Below, piece after piece: positions 43,152 to 52,215 of a DNA stretch of 64,000 bases. A program made the position numbers and the translations under genes. The notes under the pieces are model-generated. The model was given only the letters and a program-made list of their open reading frames with translations. It did not search any database and had not been told where the DNA came from. Every line of letters begins with the position of its first letter. The first letter of the stretch is position 1. Origin of the DNA: CAIWHR01 sp963813415 (GTDB taxonomy: Bacteria; Pseudomonadota; Gammaproteobacteria; Burkholderiales; Casimicrobiaceae); the NCBI GenBank assembly GCA_963813415.1, contig CAWEYW010000009.1, forward strand, positions 62,001 through 126,000, given 5' to 3'.

Positions 43152-44228
43152 ATGCGCGGATCGCGGCAATGGATCGGTTACGCGTGGGCAGTCGGCGCCA
43201 CGGTGCTATGTACGCTCGTCGGCATCGCCATGCGGGAGCGGTTCAATCTCGTCAACATTGCCATGGTGTATCTGCTGGCCGTGGTCTTCATCGCGCTACG
43301 CTGGTCGCGCGGCCCTGCCATCGTCACTGCCGTGATCTGCATCGCGGCTTACGATTTCCTGTTCGTGCCGCCACGTGGCACGTTCACGGTGGATGACGTG
43401 CAGTACCTCTTCACGTTCGCCACGATGGTCGTGGTCGCGCTCGTCATCTCGCGTCTGGTGGAAAGCATTCGGCGCCAGGCGCGCGAACAGGCAGCCCTCG
43501 CGGTGGAAGCCGAGACGGAGCGCATTCGCAGCGCGCTGCTTGCGTCCATCTCGCACGATCTGCGCACGCCACTCGCCGTGATGGCCGGCGCCTCCTCCAC
43601 GCTGGCCGAAGCAGCCGACCGGCTCACGAAGGCAGAGCGCGACGCGCTGGCCAGGAGCGTCGTCGAGCAGTCCCGGGAGATGTCCGAGCACGTCGCAAAG
43701 GTCCTTGAAATGACGCGTCTCGAGACCGGCGCGATCAAGCTCGACCGCGACTGGACGGACGTGAACGACATCGTGACTTCCGCGCTGGCCCGCTTGCACG
43801 ACCGCATGGCGTTGCACCGGGTGATCGTTGAAATCGCCGACGACCTGCCACTGGTGCGAGTGGATGCCGCGTTGATCGAGCAGGCCCTCGGCAATCTGCT
43901 CGAGAACGCAGCCAAACACACGCCTGCGGGGACGGTCGTGCGGGTGCGCGGGCAGCGGCATGGGGACGACGTTGTCCTGTCGGTGGAAGATCTCGGCGGC
44001 GGCCTCGCCGACGCCGACATGGAACGCGTGTTCGAGAAGTTCAGCCGTGGATCGGTGGACGGCGGCGGTACGGGCATGGGCCTCGGCCTTGCCATCTGCC
44101 GCGCAATTGTCCGGCTGCATGGCGGGCGGGCATGGGCGGAACACGTCCCGGCAGGTGGCACCGCTTTCCGTTTCACCGTTCCCGTCGAGCAGGCGCCTTC
44201 AGTTCCACCCGAAGCGGCGCCCGGCTGA
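43152..44228 (+). CDS. short KdpD-type sensor histidine kinase (lacks KdpD/USP N-terminal domains)
   Basis: A 358-residue membrane kinase matching only the C-terminal half of KdpD (normally about 890 residues). It has the DUF4118 four-helix membrane part (VYLLAVVFIALRWSRGPAIV, AAYDFLFVPPRGTFTVDD), HisKA with His135 in SISHDLRTPLAVMAG, and the HATPase N- and G-boxes (LLENAAKHTP, GMGLGLAICRAIVRLHGG). The N-terminal KdpD sensor and USP regions are missing. It is not obviously truncated in place: it has its own start 93 bases from kup. It probably senses membrane-associated turgor or K+ and signals to the KdpE-like protein. Confidence 0.88.
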   Translation: MRGSRQWIGYAWAVGATVLCTLVGIAMRERFNLVNIAMVYLLAVVFIALRWSRGPAIVTAVICIAAYDFLFVPPRGTFTVDDVQYLFTFATMVVVALVISRLVESIRRQAREQAALAVEAETERIRSALLASISHDLRTPLAVMAGASSTLAEAADRLTKAERDALARSVVEQSREMSEHVAKVLEMTRLETGAIKLDRDWTDVNDIVTSALARLHDRMALHRVIVEIADDLPLVRVDAALIEQALGNLLENAAKHTPAGTVVRVRGQRHGDDVVLSVEDLGGGLADADMERVFEKFSRGSVDGGGTGMGLGLAICRAIVRLHGGRAWAEHVPAGGTAFRFTVPVEQAPSVPPEAAPG

Positions 44229-44229
44229 C

Positions 44230-44925
44230 ATGACCGAGGCGCGCGCCACGGTCCTCGTCATCGACGACGAGCCGGATATCCGGCGGCTCCTCCGCGCATC
44301 TCTCGGGGCCGAGGGTTATCGCGTCATCGAGTCGGCGAGCGGCCCCCGTGGCGCGATCGATGCCGGCTCCCACAAGCCGGATCTGGCAATTGTCGACCTC
44401 GGGCTGCCCGGGATGGACGGGCTCGACGTGATCCGGCATATCCGCCAGTGGTCACCCATGCCGATCATCGTGCTGTCTGCCCGGACCCAGGAGCGTTCGA
44501 AGGTCGAGGCATTGGATGGCGGCGCCGACGATTACGTGACCAAGCCATTCGCGACGGGAGAGCTCCTGGCGCGGGTCCGTGTGGCGCTGCGCCATGCGGT
44601 GCGCTCCCGATCGGGCAGCATGATGCTGAGCTTCGATGACGTCGTGATCGATTTGGCCAACAGGACGGCCACCAGAGGCGACCGCGACGTGCATCTGACG
44701 CCTATCGAATTTCGCATCATGGCGGCACTCGCGAAGCATCTGGGCTTGGTGGTCACCCACCGTCAATTGCTGGTGGAGGTATGGGGACCCACGCATGAGA
44801 ACGACACGCACTATCTGCGGATATACATGAAGCAGTTGCGCGAGAAGCTGGAGCACGATCCGACGCGGCCGCGGCACCTCCTGACCGAGATCGGCATTGG
44901 CTACCGCCTGGTAGTGGACGAGTAG
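44230..44925 (+). CDS. KdpE-type response regulator
   Basis: A 231-residue OmpR-family regulator. Receiver domain: acidic pocket VLVIDDEPDI, phospho-Asp56 in IVDLGLPGMDG, and KPFATGELLAR with the conserved Lys. The winged-helix output ends THYLRIYMKQLREKLEHDP. ATG at 44230 is 1 base after the kinase stop. As partner of the short KdpD it would bind the half-sites upstream of kup/kdpD and, if present elsewhere, kdpFABC. Confidence 0.92.
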   Translation: MTEARATVLVIDDEPDIRRLLRASLGAEGYRVIESASGPRGAIDAGSHKPDLAIVDLGLPGMDGLDVIRHIRQWSPMPIIVLSARTQERSKVEALDGGADDYVTKPFATGELLARVRVALRHAVRSRSGSMMLSFDDVVIDLANRTATRGDRDVHLTPIEFRIMAALAKHLGLVVTHRQLLVEVWGPTHENDTHYLRIYMKQLREKLEHDPTRPRHLLTEIGIGYRLVVDE

Positions 44926-45203
44926 GGTTCCGCCGCCGCCCGGGTCGGAGTCCGTGCCTGCGCTCGCAAGCGCGATCTTGCCGCAGTCGCATCCTCGTGA
45001 GATTCGGCTGCATTGCCGGAACGCGAGCGACCATGACGAGCGGGGCCGGAATATGGTTCCCGCGCAAACGTACCTTGCTGCTTAATGTCAACGGGACTCG
45101 CCGCACGGCGCCTATGCTGTGCGCATGCGGGTGACGATGATGTGAACGCCCGGTGTGGGCGCCACCGCGATGATGGTCCACCACCAGTGTGGGAGATTGA
45201 GCC

Positions 45204-45917
45204 ATGACCAAGATCGACGATACCGAGCTGCGTGGCAGGGTCATTGCGGAGCTCGATTGGGAACCAAGCATCGATGTGGCAGGGATCGGCGTTGCCGTCA
45301 GAGATGGCGTCGTCACCCTGAGCGGATCGGTTGCCAGTTATCCGCAAAGAAAGAGCGCCGAATGCGCCGTCAAACGTGTTCATGGCGTCAAAGCGGTCGC
45401 CGAGGACCTGGAGGTCAGGCTTCCCGGTAGCGCGGTTCGGTCGGACGCGGATATCGCTCACTCCGTGCTGACGGCGCTGCGGTGCAACGTCTCCATTCCG
45501 CATGAGCGCATGCAGGTGACCGTCGAGGATGGCTGGGTGACTCTCGACGGCGAGGTTGCATGGAACTATATGAAACACACGGCGGAGGAGGCGATCAGGC
45601 ACACGACGGGGGTGAAAGGCGTAAGCAATCGACTGATCATTACGCCGTTGGTTGCCCCTACCGACGTGAGGAGCGAAATCGCACGTGCCTTTGCGCGCAG
45701 GGCACAGGCCGATGCAAAGCAGATCAGGGTGGATTTCGAGGGTAAAAAGGTCATCCTGCGCGGCAGCGTGCGTACCTGGCAAGCCAAGGAGGATGCGGAA
45801 CGGGCGGCGTGGTCAGTACCGGGCGTTGCGCAGGTCGAGGATGATCTCATGGTCAACCCGCTTGCGGAGTCTGCGACATCGCTCGAGAACGCGATTCCGC
45901 ACGGCGAAGAGTGGTGA
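45204..45917 (+). CDS. triple-BON-domain protein (OsmY-like)
   Basis: A 237-residue protein with three BON repeats at about 8-75, 80-150 and 155-225. Each repeat has a GxVTLxG core (GVVTLSGSVASYPQR, GWVTLDGEVAWNYMK, KKVILRGSVRTWQAK). BON domains associate with phospholipid membranes. No signal peptide is seen, so it differs from periplasmic OsmY. It is preceded by 278 bases with no recognised signals. It and the CBS-BON protein at 33147 are probably part of the same stress response. Confidence 0.88.
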   Translation: MTKIDDTELRGRVIAELDWEPSIDVAGIGVAVRDGVVTLSGSVASYPQRKSAECAVKRVHGVKAVAEDLEVRLPGSAVRSDADIAHSVLTALRCNVSIPHERMQVTVEDGWVTLDGEVAWNYMKHTAEEAIRHTTGVKGVSNRLIITPLVAPTDVRSEIARAFARRAQADAKQIRVDFEGKKVILRGSVRTWQAKEDAERAAWSVPGVAQVEDDLMVNPLAESATSLENAIPHGEEW

Positions 45918-46052
45918 GCTGGCGGGTCGACGGAGTCGCCGTGGAGGTGGCCGGTCCTCCCCGCGGCCTTCTCCGCCAGCGCAACCGCGAGGCGGGGGCA
46001 ACGCTCATGGAGCTGGTCGATCCCGTTTCGTGACACTGGGGTGTAACGGATC

Positions 46053-47096
46053 GTGCGCATCGCGATTCTCGGCGCCGGCGCCCTTGGAAGCGTATTGGGT
46101 AGCCTGCTCTGGCGCGCCGGCGAGGACGTCGTCCTGGTCGGACGAGCGGCTCATGTAGCCGCGATCCGCGCGGCCGGGCTGACCGTAGAGGGCGTGCTCG
46201 GCGGCTTCAATGCAACGCCCCATGCCGAAGAATGTCTGAGTGCGCGTCCGGATCTCGCGTTGCTAACTGTCAAGATGCCCGACGTGGTGACGGTGCTCCG
46301 CGAGAATCGCGCGATGCTCGATGCGGTTCCGATCGTGGTGCTGCAAGGCGGCATCGGCGGCGAGGAGTTGGCGGCGACCGTGATCCCTGCCGCCCAACTC
46401 GTGAGCGGCGTCGTCTCGCTGCACGCGCAATGCCTGCTGCCCGGACATGTGGTGCTGATGGAGGCAGAGGGCCTGCTGATCGGTCGGCCGAGCGGAACGA
46501 ACGACGGAGTCGTCGAGTGGATCCGTCGGGTGCTCGAAGAGGCGGTGCCCACGTCCGTCACGACAAACATTCGCGGCGCGCAATGGACCAAGCTCATCGT
46601 CAGCGTCAACAACGTACTTCCAGCGCTGACCAATGCGAGCTTCCGCGAGGTTTACCGGGATCGGTTCCTGCGCCGGCTTGCGGTGGGTCTCATGCGTGAA
46701 GGCATCGCCGTCGCGCAGCGTGCCGGCGTACGCCTCGAATCGCTGCCCGGCACGCCGGTGCCCCTGGTCCGGCTGGTGGGCGTTCTCCCCGCCGTGATGG
46801 CCGGCGCGACGCCTGCGCGCAGGGCAGCCAGGCTCGAGACGCACTGGCCGCACAAAGGGTTCACGTGGCAGAGCCTCGCGCGTGCCCGGCCAACGGAGAT
46901 CGAGCAACTTAACGGCGAGATCGTTCGCATTGGCCGCGAAGTTGGGGTGCCGACCCCGCTGAACGAAGTGGTGGCGAGTCTCCTGCGCCGTGTCGGCACC
47001 GAGCGGCGCTATCTGACGAGGCACGAGATCCGCACAGCGTTCCCGCAAGAACGTCTGTGCGGCGCGGCGCAGCACGAACTCCGCCCTTCGGCGTGA
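46053..47096 (+). CDS. 2-dehydropantoate 2-reductase-family protein
   Basis: A 347-residue ApbA/PanE-type NADPH reductase. Rossmann motif ILGAGALGSVLG (about 4-15). The C-terminal domain has the WTKLIVSVNNVLPALTN and LNGEIVRIGREVGVPTPLNEVVA segments (quoted shortly as GREVGVPTPLNEV), with the conserved Lys in TKLI. It would reduce ketopantoate to pantoate in CoA synthesis or an analogous 2-oxoacid. The start is GTG at 46053. The predicted substrate rests on family membership only; many PanE paralogues have other roles. Confidence 0.85.
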   Translation: MRIAILGAGALGSVLGSLLWRAGEDVVLVGRAAHVAAIRAAGLTVEGVLGGFNATPHAEECLSARPDLALLTVKMPDVVTVLRENRAMLDAVPIVVLQGGIGGEELAATVIPAAQLVSGVVSLHAQCLLPGHVVLMEAEGLLIGRPSGTNDGVVEWIRRVLEEAVPTSVTTNIRGAQWTKLIVSVNNVLPALTNASFREVYRDRFLRRLAVGLMREGIAVAQRAGVRLESLPGTPVPLVRLVGVLPAVMAGATPARRAARLETHWPHKGFTWQSLARARPTEIEQLNGEIVRIGREVGVPTPLNEVVASLLRRVGTERRYLTRHEIRTAFPQERLCGAAQHELRPSA

Positions 47097-47149
47097 TGGC
47101 ACCGCCGGGGTCCATCGGTCCCGGACGACGCCAAATACAGACGATTCAG

Positions 47150-47163
47150 TTGACGACTATCAA
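47150..47163 (+). promoter_or_regulatory. FNR/Anr-like box upstream of dodecin
   Basis: TTGACGACTATCAA matches TTGAT-N4-ATCAA at nine of ten positions. It lies 101 bases before the dodecin ATG. If used as a class II site the start would be near 47198, and AGTAAT at 47186-47191 would serve as -10. It is the second such box in the window. Confidence 0.5.
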
Positions 47164-47264
47164 CAACGCGCGGCCCTCCCGGTGCAGTAATGCAAGGGCA
47201 AGGCGAGTCGCCTCGAGTTGAAGTGCGACCAACCCCACACCGTAATGCATGAAGGAGGAACAGC

Positions 47265-47468
47265 ATGTCTATCGCCCGTGTCACCGAGATCATCGCGCGC
47301 AGCGAAAAGAGCTTCGACGACGCACTGACCCAGGGAATCGCTCGCGCCAACAAGACCCTGCAGAACGTCACCGCCGCATGGATCCAGGATCAGTCAGTGG
47401 ACATCGACAAAGGCAAGATCACGGAATACAAGATCGTGCTCAAGGTCACGTTCGTCCTGGCGGATTGA
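47265..47468 (+). CDS. dodecin-family flavin-binding protein
   Basis: A 67-residue dodecin. The family start MSIARVTEIIARSEKSFDDA and the WIQDQSVDIDKGKITEYKI strand with the flavin-contacting Trp and Gln are both present. Dodecins assemble into dodecamers that store or buffer riboflavin, FMN or CoA. Strong GGAGGAA ribosome site before ATG at 47265. The FNR-like box upstream suggests low-oxygen induction, but this is inferred. Confidence 0.92.
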   Translation: MSIARVTEIIARSEKSFDDALTQGIARANKTLQNVTAAWIQDQSVDIDKGKITEYKIVLKVTFVLAD

Positions 47469-47612
47469 GACGGCATCCGCGATGCGAGGTCGTTGCCCTT
47501 CGACGGGGTGGGTGAAGCGGTCGCCGCGCAGGTTGGCGACGTTGCGCCCACGATGGCGAGGGAGCAAACGCACGAGATCAGGCCGTAGCAGTAGCGCACG
47601 GGGATCCGGAAG

Positions 47613-47780
47613 ATGACGGTGCCCCGGACGGTTCGGCGTGTGATTGCATCGATCCTCGTCCTCCTGGGCGCGGTCCTGATGCTGTTCGCGCCGCCGGTCT
47701 GGGTCGGCGCGATTCCCCTGGCGATCGGCATTGTCCTCGAGCTGATCGGCATCGCGGTCGAGCGCGGTGGCCGGTCCTAG
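47613..47780 (+). CDS. small two-helix membrane protein
   Basis: A 55-residue protein: basic start MTVPRTVRRV, then two hydrophobic helices (IASILVLLGAVLMLFAPPVW and AIPLAIGIVLELIGIAVE), then ERGGRS. GGGGATCCGGAAG precedes ATG. No family I recognise. The gene stands alone between dodecin and the next hypothetical gene. Confidence 0.6.
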   Translation: MTVPRTVRRVIASILVLLGAVLMLFAPPVWVGAIPLAIGIVLELIGIAVERGGRS

Positions 47781-47862
47781 TGCCGCCTCGGCAGGAGGCC
47801 GTTCATGGCAAATGCACGGTTCGATAGGACCATGAGGAGTGCCACAAGCGGAGGAGGTCCCA

Positions 47863-48351
47863 ATGTCGGCGCGTAACAAATCCATCGAGGGCACGGGAAC
47901 AGAGGTCGGGAGACCCCAGGCATCGCCGGGACCGGGTACACGTGCCCGGAGTGGCGACTCGGAGACGCATTTCACGGAAGCCGAGTTGGCACAATTGGCT
48001 TCCGGATCGGCACACGGCGGCCCGAAGAACCGCACCGTGGAGGGCGCGGGCAGTGCCAATGCGACATGGCTACATGGCAGGGTGGTGGCCGGGGAGGACG
48101 GAGCGACGTGGCGCCAGGACTCCTGCGGTGCATGGATCCACCGGGAGCAGTTCGGTCACGAAAGTGAATTTGGCTGGAAAGCCGTCAATGTAGCGCCCGG
48201 CGCTGACCGCACCGAACCGGAATTTCGGCCATTTCACTGGCGTAACGATTACGACGCAGCGAATCGCCGACCGCACTGCCGCATAACTGCAGATCGCACC
48301 GGCATCCCGGCGGGTGAGGAGACCGATCCCCCACGGAATCGCGAACACTGA
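47863..48351 (+). CDS. hypothetical protein
   Basis: A 162-residue uncharacterised protein. The N-terminal half is polar and low-complexity (TRARSGDSETHFTEAELAQ). The second half has aromatic and charged segments (WRQDSCGAWIHREQFGHESEF, HWRNDYDAANRRPHCRITADR, quoted in part). ATG at 47863 follows GGAGGTCC. No signal peptide or membrane helix. It may be a general-stress or lineage-specific protein; no functional claim is possible. Confidence 0.5.
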   Translation: MSARNKSIEGTGTEVGRPQASPGPGTRARSGDSETHFTEAELAQLASGSAHGGPKNRTVEGAGSANATWLHGRVVAGEDGATWRQDSCGAWIHREQFGHESEFGWKAVNVAPGADRTEPEFRPFHWRNDYDAANRRPHCRITADRTGIPAGEETDPPRNREH

Positions 48352-48542
48352 CACCTTTGCAACCCGGCTCCCTCGGACACGCCTTGGCCAGTGCATTTCC
48401 CGCGGCCTGTTCGGCATGCATCCTGCGAGCGATGACGCAGACCGGGCCGGAGCCGTCGGGATGCATCGGCGCTAGGACTCCGTGGCATCACATCCACAAA
48501 CCAGACGTGCATTGCTACGGCACGGCCGTTCAGGAGATCACC

Positions 48543-48806
48543 ATGACGAAGTCGTCTGGCAAGGCAGGGCCGCGAAGGCGCGTGACCAATGGTCCCGCCA
48601 CCACGGAACCTTCACGCTCGCGACGCCGAACGGCTGCGCCGCTCCCGACGGGGATTGACGATACCGTGCTCGAGCCAGTGGAGTCCGAGCCCGACTTCGT
48701 CAGCGATGCGCAGTCCATGGAAGGCGTCGTCGATGATTGGGAGAGTGTTGACGACACCGACGACCGCGTTGTCGATGAACCGGCGATCACTCGCCGACGG
48801 CGCTAA
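48543..48806 (+). CDS. small low-complexity hypothetical protein
   Basis: An 87-residue protein with a basic first third (GKAGPRRRVTNG, RSRRRTAAP), a strongly acidic middle (DDTVLEPVESEPDF, DDWESVDDTDDRVVDE) and an Arg-rich end (TRRRR). GGAGATCACC precedes ATG at 48543. The charge-segregated, disordered composition is that of a nucleic-acid- or partner-binding tail protein. No family assignment. Confidence 0.45.
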   Translation: MTKSSGKAGPRRRVTNGPATTEPSRSRRRTAAPLPTGIDDTVLEPVESEPDFVSDAQSMEGVVDDWESVDDTDDRVVDEPAITRRRR

Positions 48807-48980
48807 TGGCGGTTCGATCGTCCCCAGGGCGAAGCGGAACCCCGTAACCTCGCGACCTGCAGCAAGCTGGAGGGCGCCCGAAGGCGCGCCCGCAGCAGTT
48901 CGGAGTATCCTTATGGCAGGAGCCCGTAGGAGCAGGATCTCCGGGGGCGCCGCGTTGGCCTAAAGCTTGGCAATTGTTCC

Positions 48981-49854
48981 ATGCGATGCTCTGTTTGCGG
49001 CCGCCCGGCAGTGCGGCCCATCCGGCTTTGTCCGGGGTGCCTGGCCGCCATCGAGCGTGCCGAGGACGACCGGGTCCGGAAGCTTGACCTCCTGGTATCG
49101 GGCGATCTCTGCACCCGATCGGCCGGATCGTGCCTTTCGCCCTCGGCGGACTCCACCGGAGCGATGTTGCCGGCGACATTCACGCGGCAGCCCCACCGCG
49201 TCCCGACGGTCGCCGCATCGTTGTCGATGATCGCCTTCATGGCGCTCCCTGTGACCCTCGATGTCCACCAACGCGCTCCACACGCGCCGCTGGTAAACGT
49301 CATCACCCCCGTGGTGGCCGGTGTCGACCGGTATGAGAGCATGCATGCCTTGGCGGCGGTGCAAGCTGCAGCCCCGGCCGTGATGCAGGAGGTGTTGCCG
49401 GCCTCCACCTCGAGACCAGAGTCATCGCCGGTGCGAAAACAGCATGCGGTCGAGAGCCGGTCGCGCCCGGACGTCGTCGAAGGCTGGCCGCCACATGGTC
49501 GCGCCGCCATCGTCATTCGTGAAGCATGCCCCGGCTGCACGGAACACCAGGCAAGCAGCGGGACAGGCCCGGCCGGCGATGAGGGCGGGTGTGAATGCCG
49601 CCCCGCAGATGCCTCCCCAACCGGTGCTCATGCAAAGCGCAACCGCGAGTGCGGCACCGGCGCAGGCAAGGATCGACGAGGCGCCGCCCGATCGCGCGAT
49701 GCCCGTCCCGAAGCAGGCGCTGGCGCAGTGTGCAGAGCAATCCATTTTTGCGCGCACGTGGTGCGAGCACCAGGCGCGTGCGCGATACTGCGACGGCCGG
49801 TGGGGACAGAGCCCGGACTGCGTAACCGGCATCAGCAACGATCACGGAGGATAG
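48981..49854 (+). pseudogene. zinc-ribbon membrane protein gene with probable frameshift
   Basis: The first frame (from ATG 48981) gives a CxxC zinc ribbon (MRCSVCGRPAVRPIRLCPGC), a linker and a membrane segment (VAASLSMIAFMALPVTLDV). It then becomes unlike protein after about residue 160. In the next frame, from about 49450 to the TAG at 49854, a convincing C-terminus appears: Ala/Pro-rich linker, then ALAQCAEQSIFARTWCEHQA and YCDGRWGQSPDC. These Cys/Trp motifs suit the C-terminus of zinc-ribbon membrane proteins. The two parts together look like one gene broken by a one-base change between about 49430 and 49500. Confidence 0.5.
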
Positions 49855-50012
49855 GCTCGCGCTCGAACGGGTGAGCGTGACGCCTTGCGGCGAACTGCTG
49901 CATACCGCCCACCGTGTCCACCAGCGGCCATTGCCATCGCCAGGCAAGCGGGTCGGGCAATCACTGCGTCGTGCGAATGCCCGCGCGCCGCCTACGAGCG
50001 AGCACATCGACC

Positions 50013-50963
50013 ATGAACGCTGGCCAAAAGCTTCCCGGCACGCCCGAGCCGATGCATTACTGGACCGGTGCCGGCGGCGTGCGTATCGCCGGCGACGACT
50101 GGGGCGATCCCGCCGGTCCGTTGGTGATCCTCCAGCACGGCGGTGGCCAGACGCGGCACGCGTGGAAGAACACCGGCCAGTCGCTCGCGCGCGCCGGCTA
50201 CCATACCGTTGCCTTCGATGCGCGCGGCCACGGCGATTCGGACTGGGCAGCGGACGGGCACTATGGTCAGGACGTGATGGTCGAGGACCTCGAGTGCGTC
50301 ATCGCCGCGCTCGGCAACAGACGCCCGGTCCTGGTCGGTGCATCGATGGGGGGCGGCACGAGCCTGGTCGCGGTTGGCGAGGATCACGTCGACGCCACTG
50401 CGCTCGTCATCGTGGACATTGCTCCGCGCATCGAGCGCGATGGCGTGGACAAGATTCGGGCGTTCATGAGCCAGAGCCCTGACGGCTTCGATTCCCTCGA
50501 AGCCGTAGCGCGGGCCATCGCGAACTACCAGCCGCATCGAACGCGTCCCCGGACGCTCGATGGGCTCGCCAAGAACGTGCGTCTCGCCCCGGACGGCAAG
50601 TACCACTGGCACTGGGATCCGCGCATTCGCGGAGCGCGTCTCGACCTGGACAAGCGGCAAGCACGGCTCGAAGCGTGCGCGCGCAACCTGCGCCTGCCGA
50701 CGCTGCTGGTCCGCGGCGGCATGTCGGACGTGCTGACCGAAGAAGGCGTGCGGGACTTTCTGGAACTCTGCCCGCATGCCGAATACGTCAATGTACGCAG
50801 TGCGGCGCACATGGTTGCCGGCGATCGCAACGATATTTTTGCGAACGCCGTCGTCGGCTTTCTCGCACGCGTCGTCCCGGTCGACGCCGCACCACGCCAG
50901 CCCGCGCATGCGCTCAACCCGCACCGGGAAGGTCCACCCGGCGAGGTGGAGGACGTTCCGTAA
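50013..50963 (+). CDS. alpha/beta-hydrolase
   Basis: A 316-residue alpha/beta-hydrolase. Oxyanion strand VILQHGGGQTRHAW, then FDARGHGDSDW, nucleophile Ser in VGASMGGGTS, and a late His in SAAHMVAGDRND. It resembles haloperoxidase/esterase-type hydrolases acting on small esters. ATG at 50013; the longer frame from 49914 overlaps the non-coding gap. No adjacent partner identifies the substrate. Confidence 0.88.
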   Translation: MNAGQKLPGTPEPMHYWTGAGGVRIAGDDWGDPAGPLVILQHGGGQTRHAWKNTGQSLARAGYHTVAFDARGHGDSDWAADGHYGQDVMVEDLECVIAALGNRRPVLVGASMGGGTSLVAVGEDHVDATALVIVDIAPRIERDGVDKIRAFMSQSPDGFDSLEAVARAIANYQPHRTRPRTLDGLAKNVRLAPDGKYHWHWDPRIRGARLDLDKRQARLEACARNLRLPTLLVRGGMSDVLTEEGVRDFLELCPHAEYVNVRSAAHMVAGDRNDIFANAVVGFLARVVPVDAAPRQPAHALNPHREGPPGEVEDVP

Positions 50964-51054
50964 TCGTCACGCCATCCCGCCCGCACGCGCAGTTCGCTGC
51001 GGCCATGCGGGCGCATCGCCGCAAACGCCGCGCTTCACGGAGGCACGCGAAGCC

Positions 51055-51489
51055 TCAGTCCGCCATGGTGATGCCCGAACCACCCATTTCCGCGGGCATA
51101 TCCTTGAACTTCGGCAGTCCGTCGTTCATCCTGAGCGTGGTCTCGTGGTAGTTGACGTGCACGCCGGCCCGGTACGGGAATCGCGGGATCGAGGCTGCAT
51201 AAACGTCGGTGACACTCCAGCCAGGGTGATTCGTGAAAAGATGCCCCCCGCACGACTTGCACCATTTCCGGTAGCTCTTCGCCGTCTGGTTGTACGTCCC
51301 GATGCTCTCCGCGCCGCGGGTGATCTGCACGGCATCCGGTTTCCATAACGTGAACGCGTTGACGGGACTTGCCGACCACCTGCGACACGATTCGCAATGG
51401 CAATAGCCCATGCCCGCCGGTTCACCGGTCACCGTGAACTGAACGGCTCCGCAAAAGCAGCTTCCCTCGTAAGTCTTTCCGTTACTCAT
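51055..51489 (-). CDS. GFA-family (glutathione-dependent formaldehyde-activating-like) protein
   Basis: A 144-residue Cys-rich zinc protein of the GFA/CENP-V family. Zinc ligands lie in GSCFCGAVQF, GYCHCESCRRW and KWCKSCGGHLF. Most family members have no proven formaldehyde activity. ATG at 51489 follows CGAGGCGG. It lies downstream of the DUF1127 gene on the same strand. Confidence 0.9.
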   Translation of the reverse strand: MSNGKTYEGSCFCGAVQFTVTGEPAGMGYCHCESCRRWSASPVNAFTLWKPDAVQITRGAESIGTYNQTAKSYRKWCKSCGGHLFTNHPGWSVTDVYAASIPRFPYRAGVHVNYHETTLRMNDGLPKFKDMPAEMGGSGITMAD

Positions 51490-51585
51490 GATCCGCCTCG
51501 TTGGTGAGTTGAACTTGCTTCCCGTGCCAATGCGCCGTGCATTGCGCAAGACCACGGCGTTCTTTGCGACATCCTGCCGGCTCCG

Positions 51586-51861
51586 CTAAGTGCGCACGCG
51601 CGTGCGCTCTGCCTCTCCCGACAACTCCGCGACGATCGATGAGATCTCGCTCCGGTGAAAGCCGAGATCGTGCAGCGTGCGGTCATCGAGCTCGTTCAGC
51701 GACACGTACAGTGCTTTGGATTCGCGGCGTCGCCGATGGGCCGCACGCACCTGTCGTAGCCACGCGTATCCAGCGCTAATTGCACGGAATGTCAGGGCGC
51801 GGACAGTGACCCAGCGGTTCCCGCCAGGATCCTGTCGCGTTTCGTAATGTGTCAGCTCCAT
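51586..51861 (-). CDS. DUF1127 (YjiS-like) protein
   Basis: A 91-residue protein with the DUF1127 core: Arg-rich helix AHRRRRESKALY, then LNELDDRTLHDLGFHRSEI, the diagnostic DLGxxRSEI. Family members bind RNA or modulate metabolism and stress. ATG at 51861 has GGGAGC upstream. It is 21 bases after a small membrane-protein gene on the same strand. Confidence 0.85.
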   Translation of the reverse strand: MELTHYETRQDPGGNRWVTVRALTFRAISAGYAWLRQVRAAHRRRRESKALYVSLNELDDRTLHDLGFHRSEISSIVAELSGEAERTRVRT

Positions 51862-51882
51862 GGAATGCTCCCGGTCAGCGCT

Positions 51883-52215
51883 TCATTGCGGGTCATGACG
51901 ATCCACTGACGGTGCACAGGACCCGGGTGGGTCCGCGGGACGCACGGTGTTCGTCGCGGTCATCGCCGTGCATTGCCCGTCGCCGTCCGGTTGGTGCGAG
52001 CGCTCCCCGTGGGGAATCTCGGATGCGGACGCATTGGCACTGGCGCCACGGATCAGCCCGCTATCCGCCGGTCCCTCCGCCAGGTGCACGAGCTGGACGA
52101 CTCCGGCGACAAGCAGGTACATCGCCACGTAGATACCGATGGCGACGAAGCCTGCTGCCGTCGGGGATTTCAGCTTCTCCGTTTCGCTGTCATCACTGGG
52201 GTCGGTCGCTCGCAC
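51883..52215 (-). CDS. small single-pass membrane protein
   Basis: A 110-residue protein. A short acidic N-terminus (SDDSETEKLKSPT) precedes one transmembrane helix (about 22-42, FVAIGIYVAMYLLVAGVVQL), then a polar tail. The start is GTG at 52215, seven bases behind AGGAGAG. Further upstream the frame is open but lacks protein character. It is probably cotranscribed with the DUF1127 gene. Unknown function. Confidence 0.6.
   Translation of the reverse strand: MRATDPSDDSETEKLKSPTAAGFVAIGIYVAMYLLVAGVVQLVHLAEGPADSGLIRGASANASASEIPHGERSHQPDGDGQCTAMTATNTVRPADPPGSCAPSVDRHDPQ

Noticed and set aside
48911..49540. 209-codon minus-strand frame
   Set aside because: It overlaps the zinc-ribbon gene on the opposite strand, has no ribosome site and no recognisable motif.
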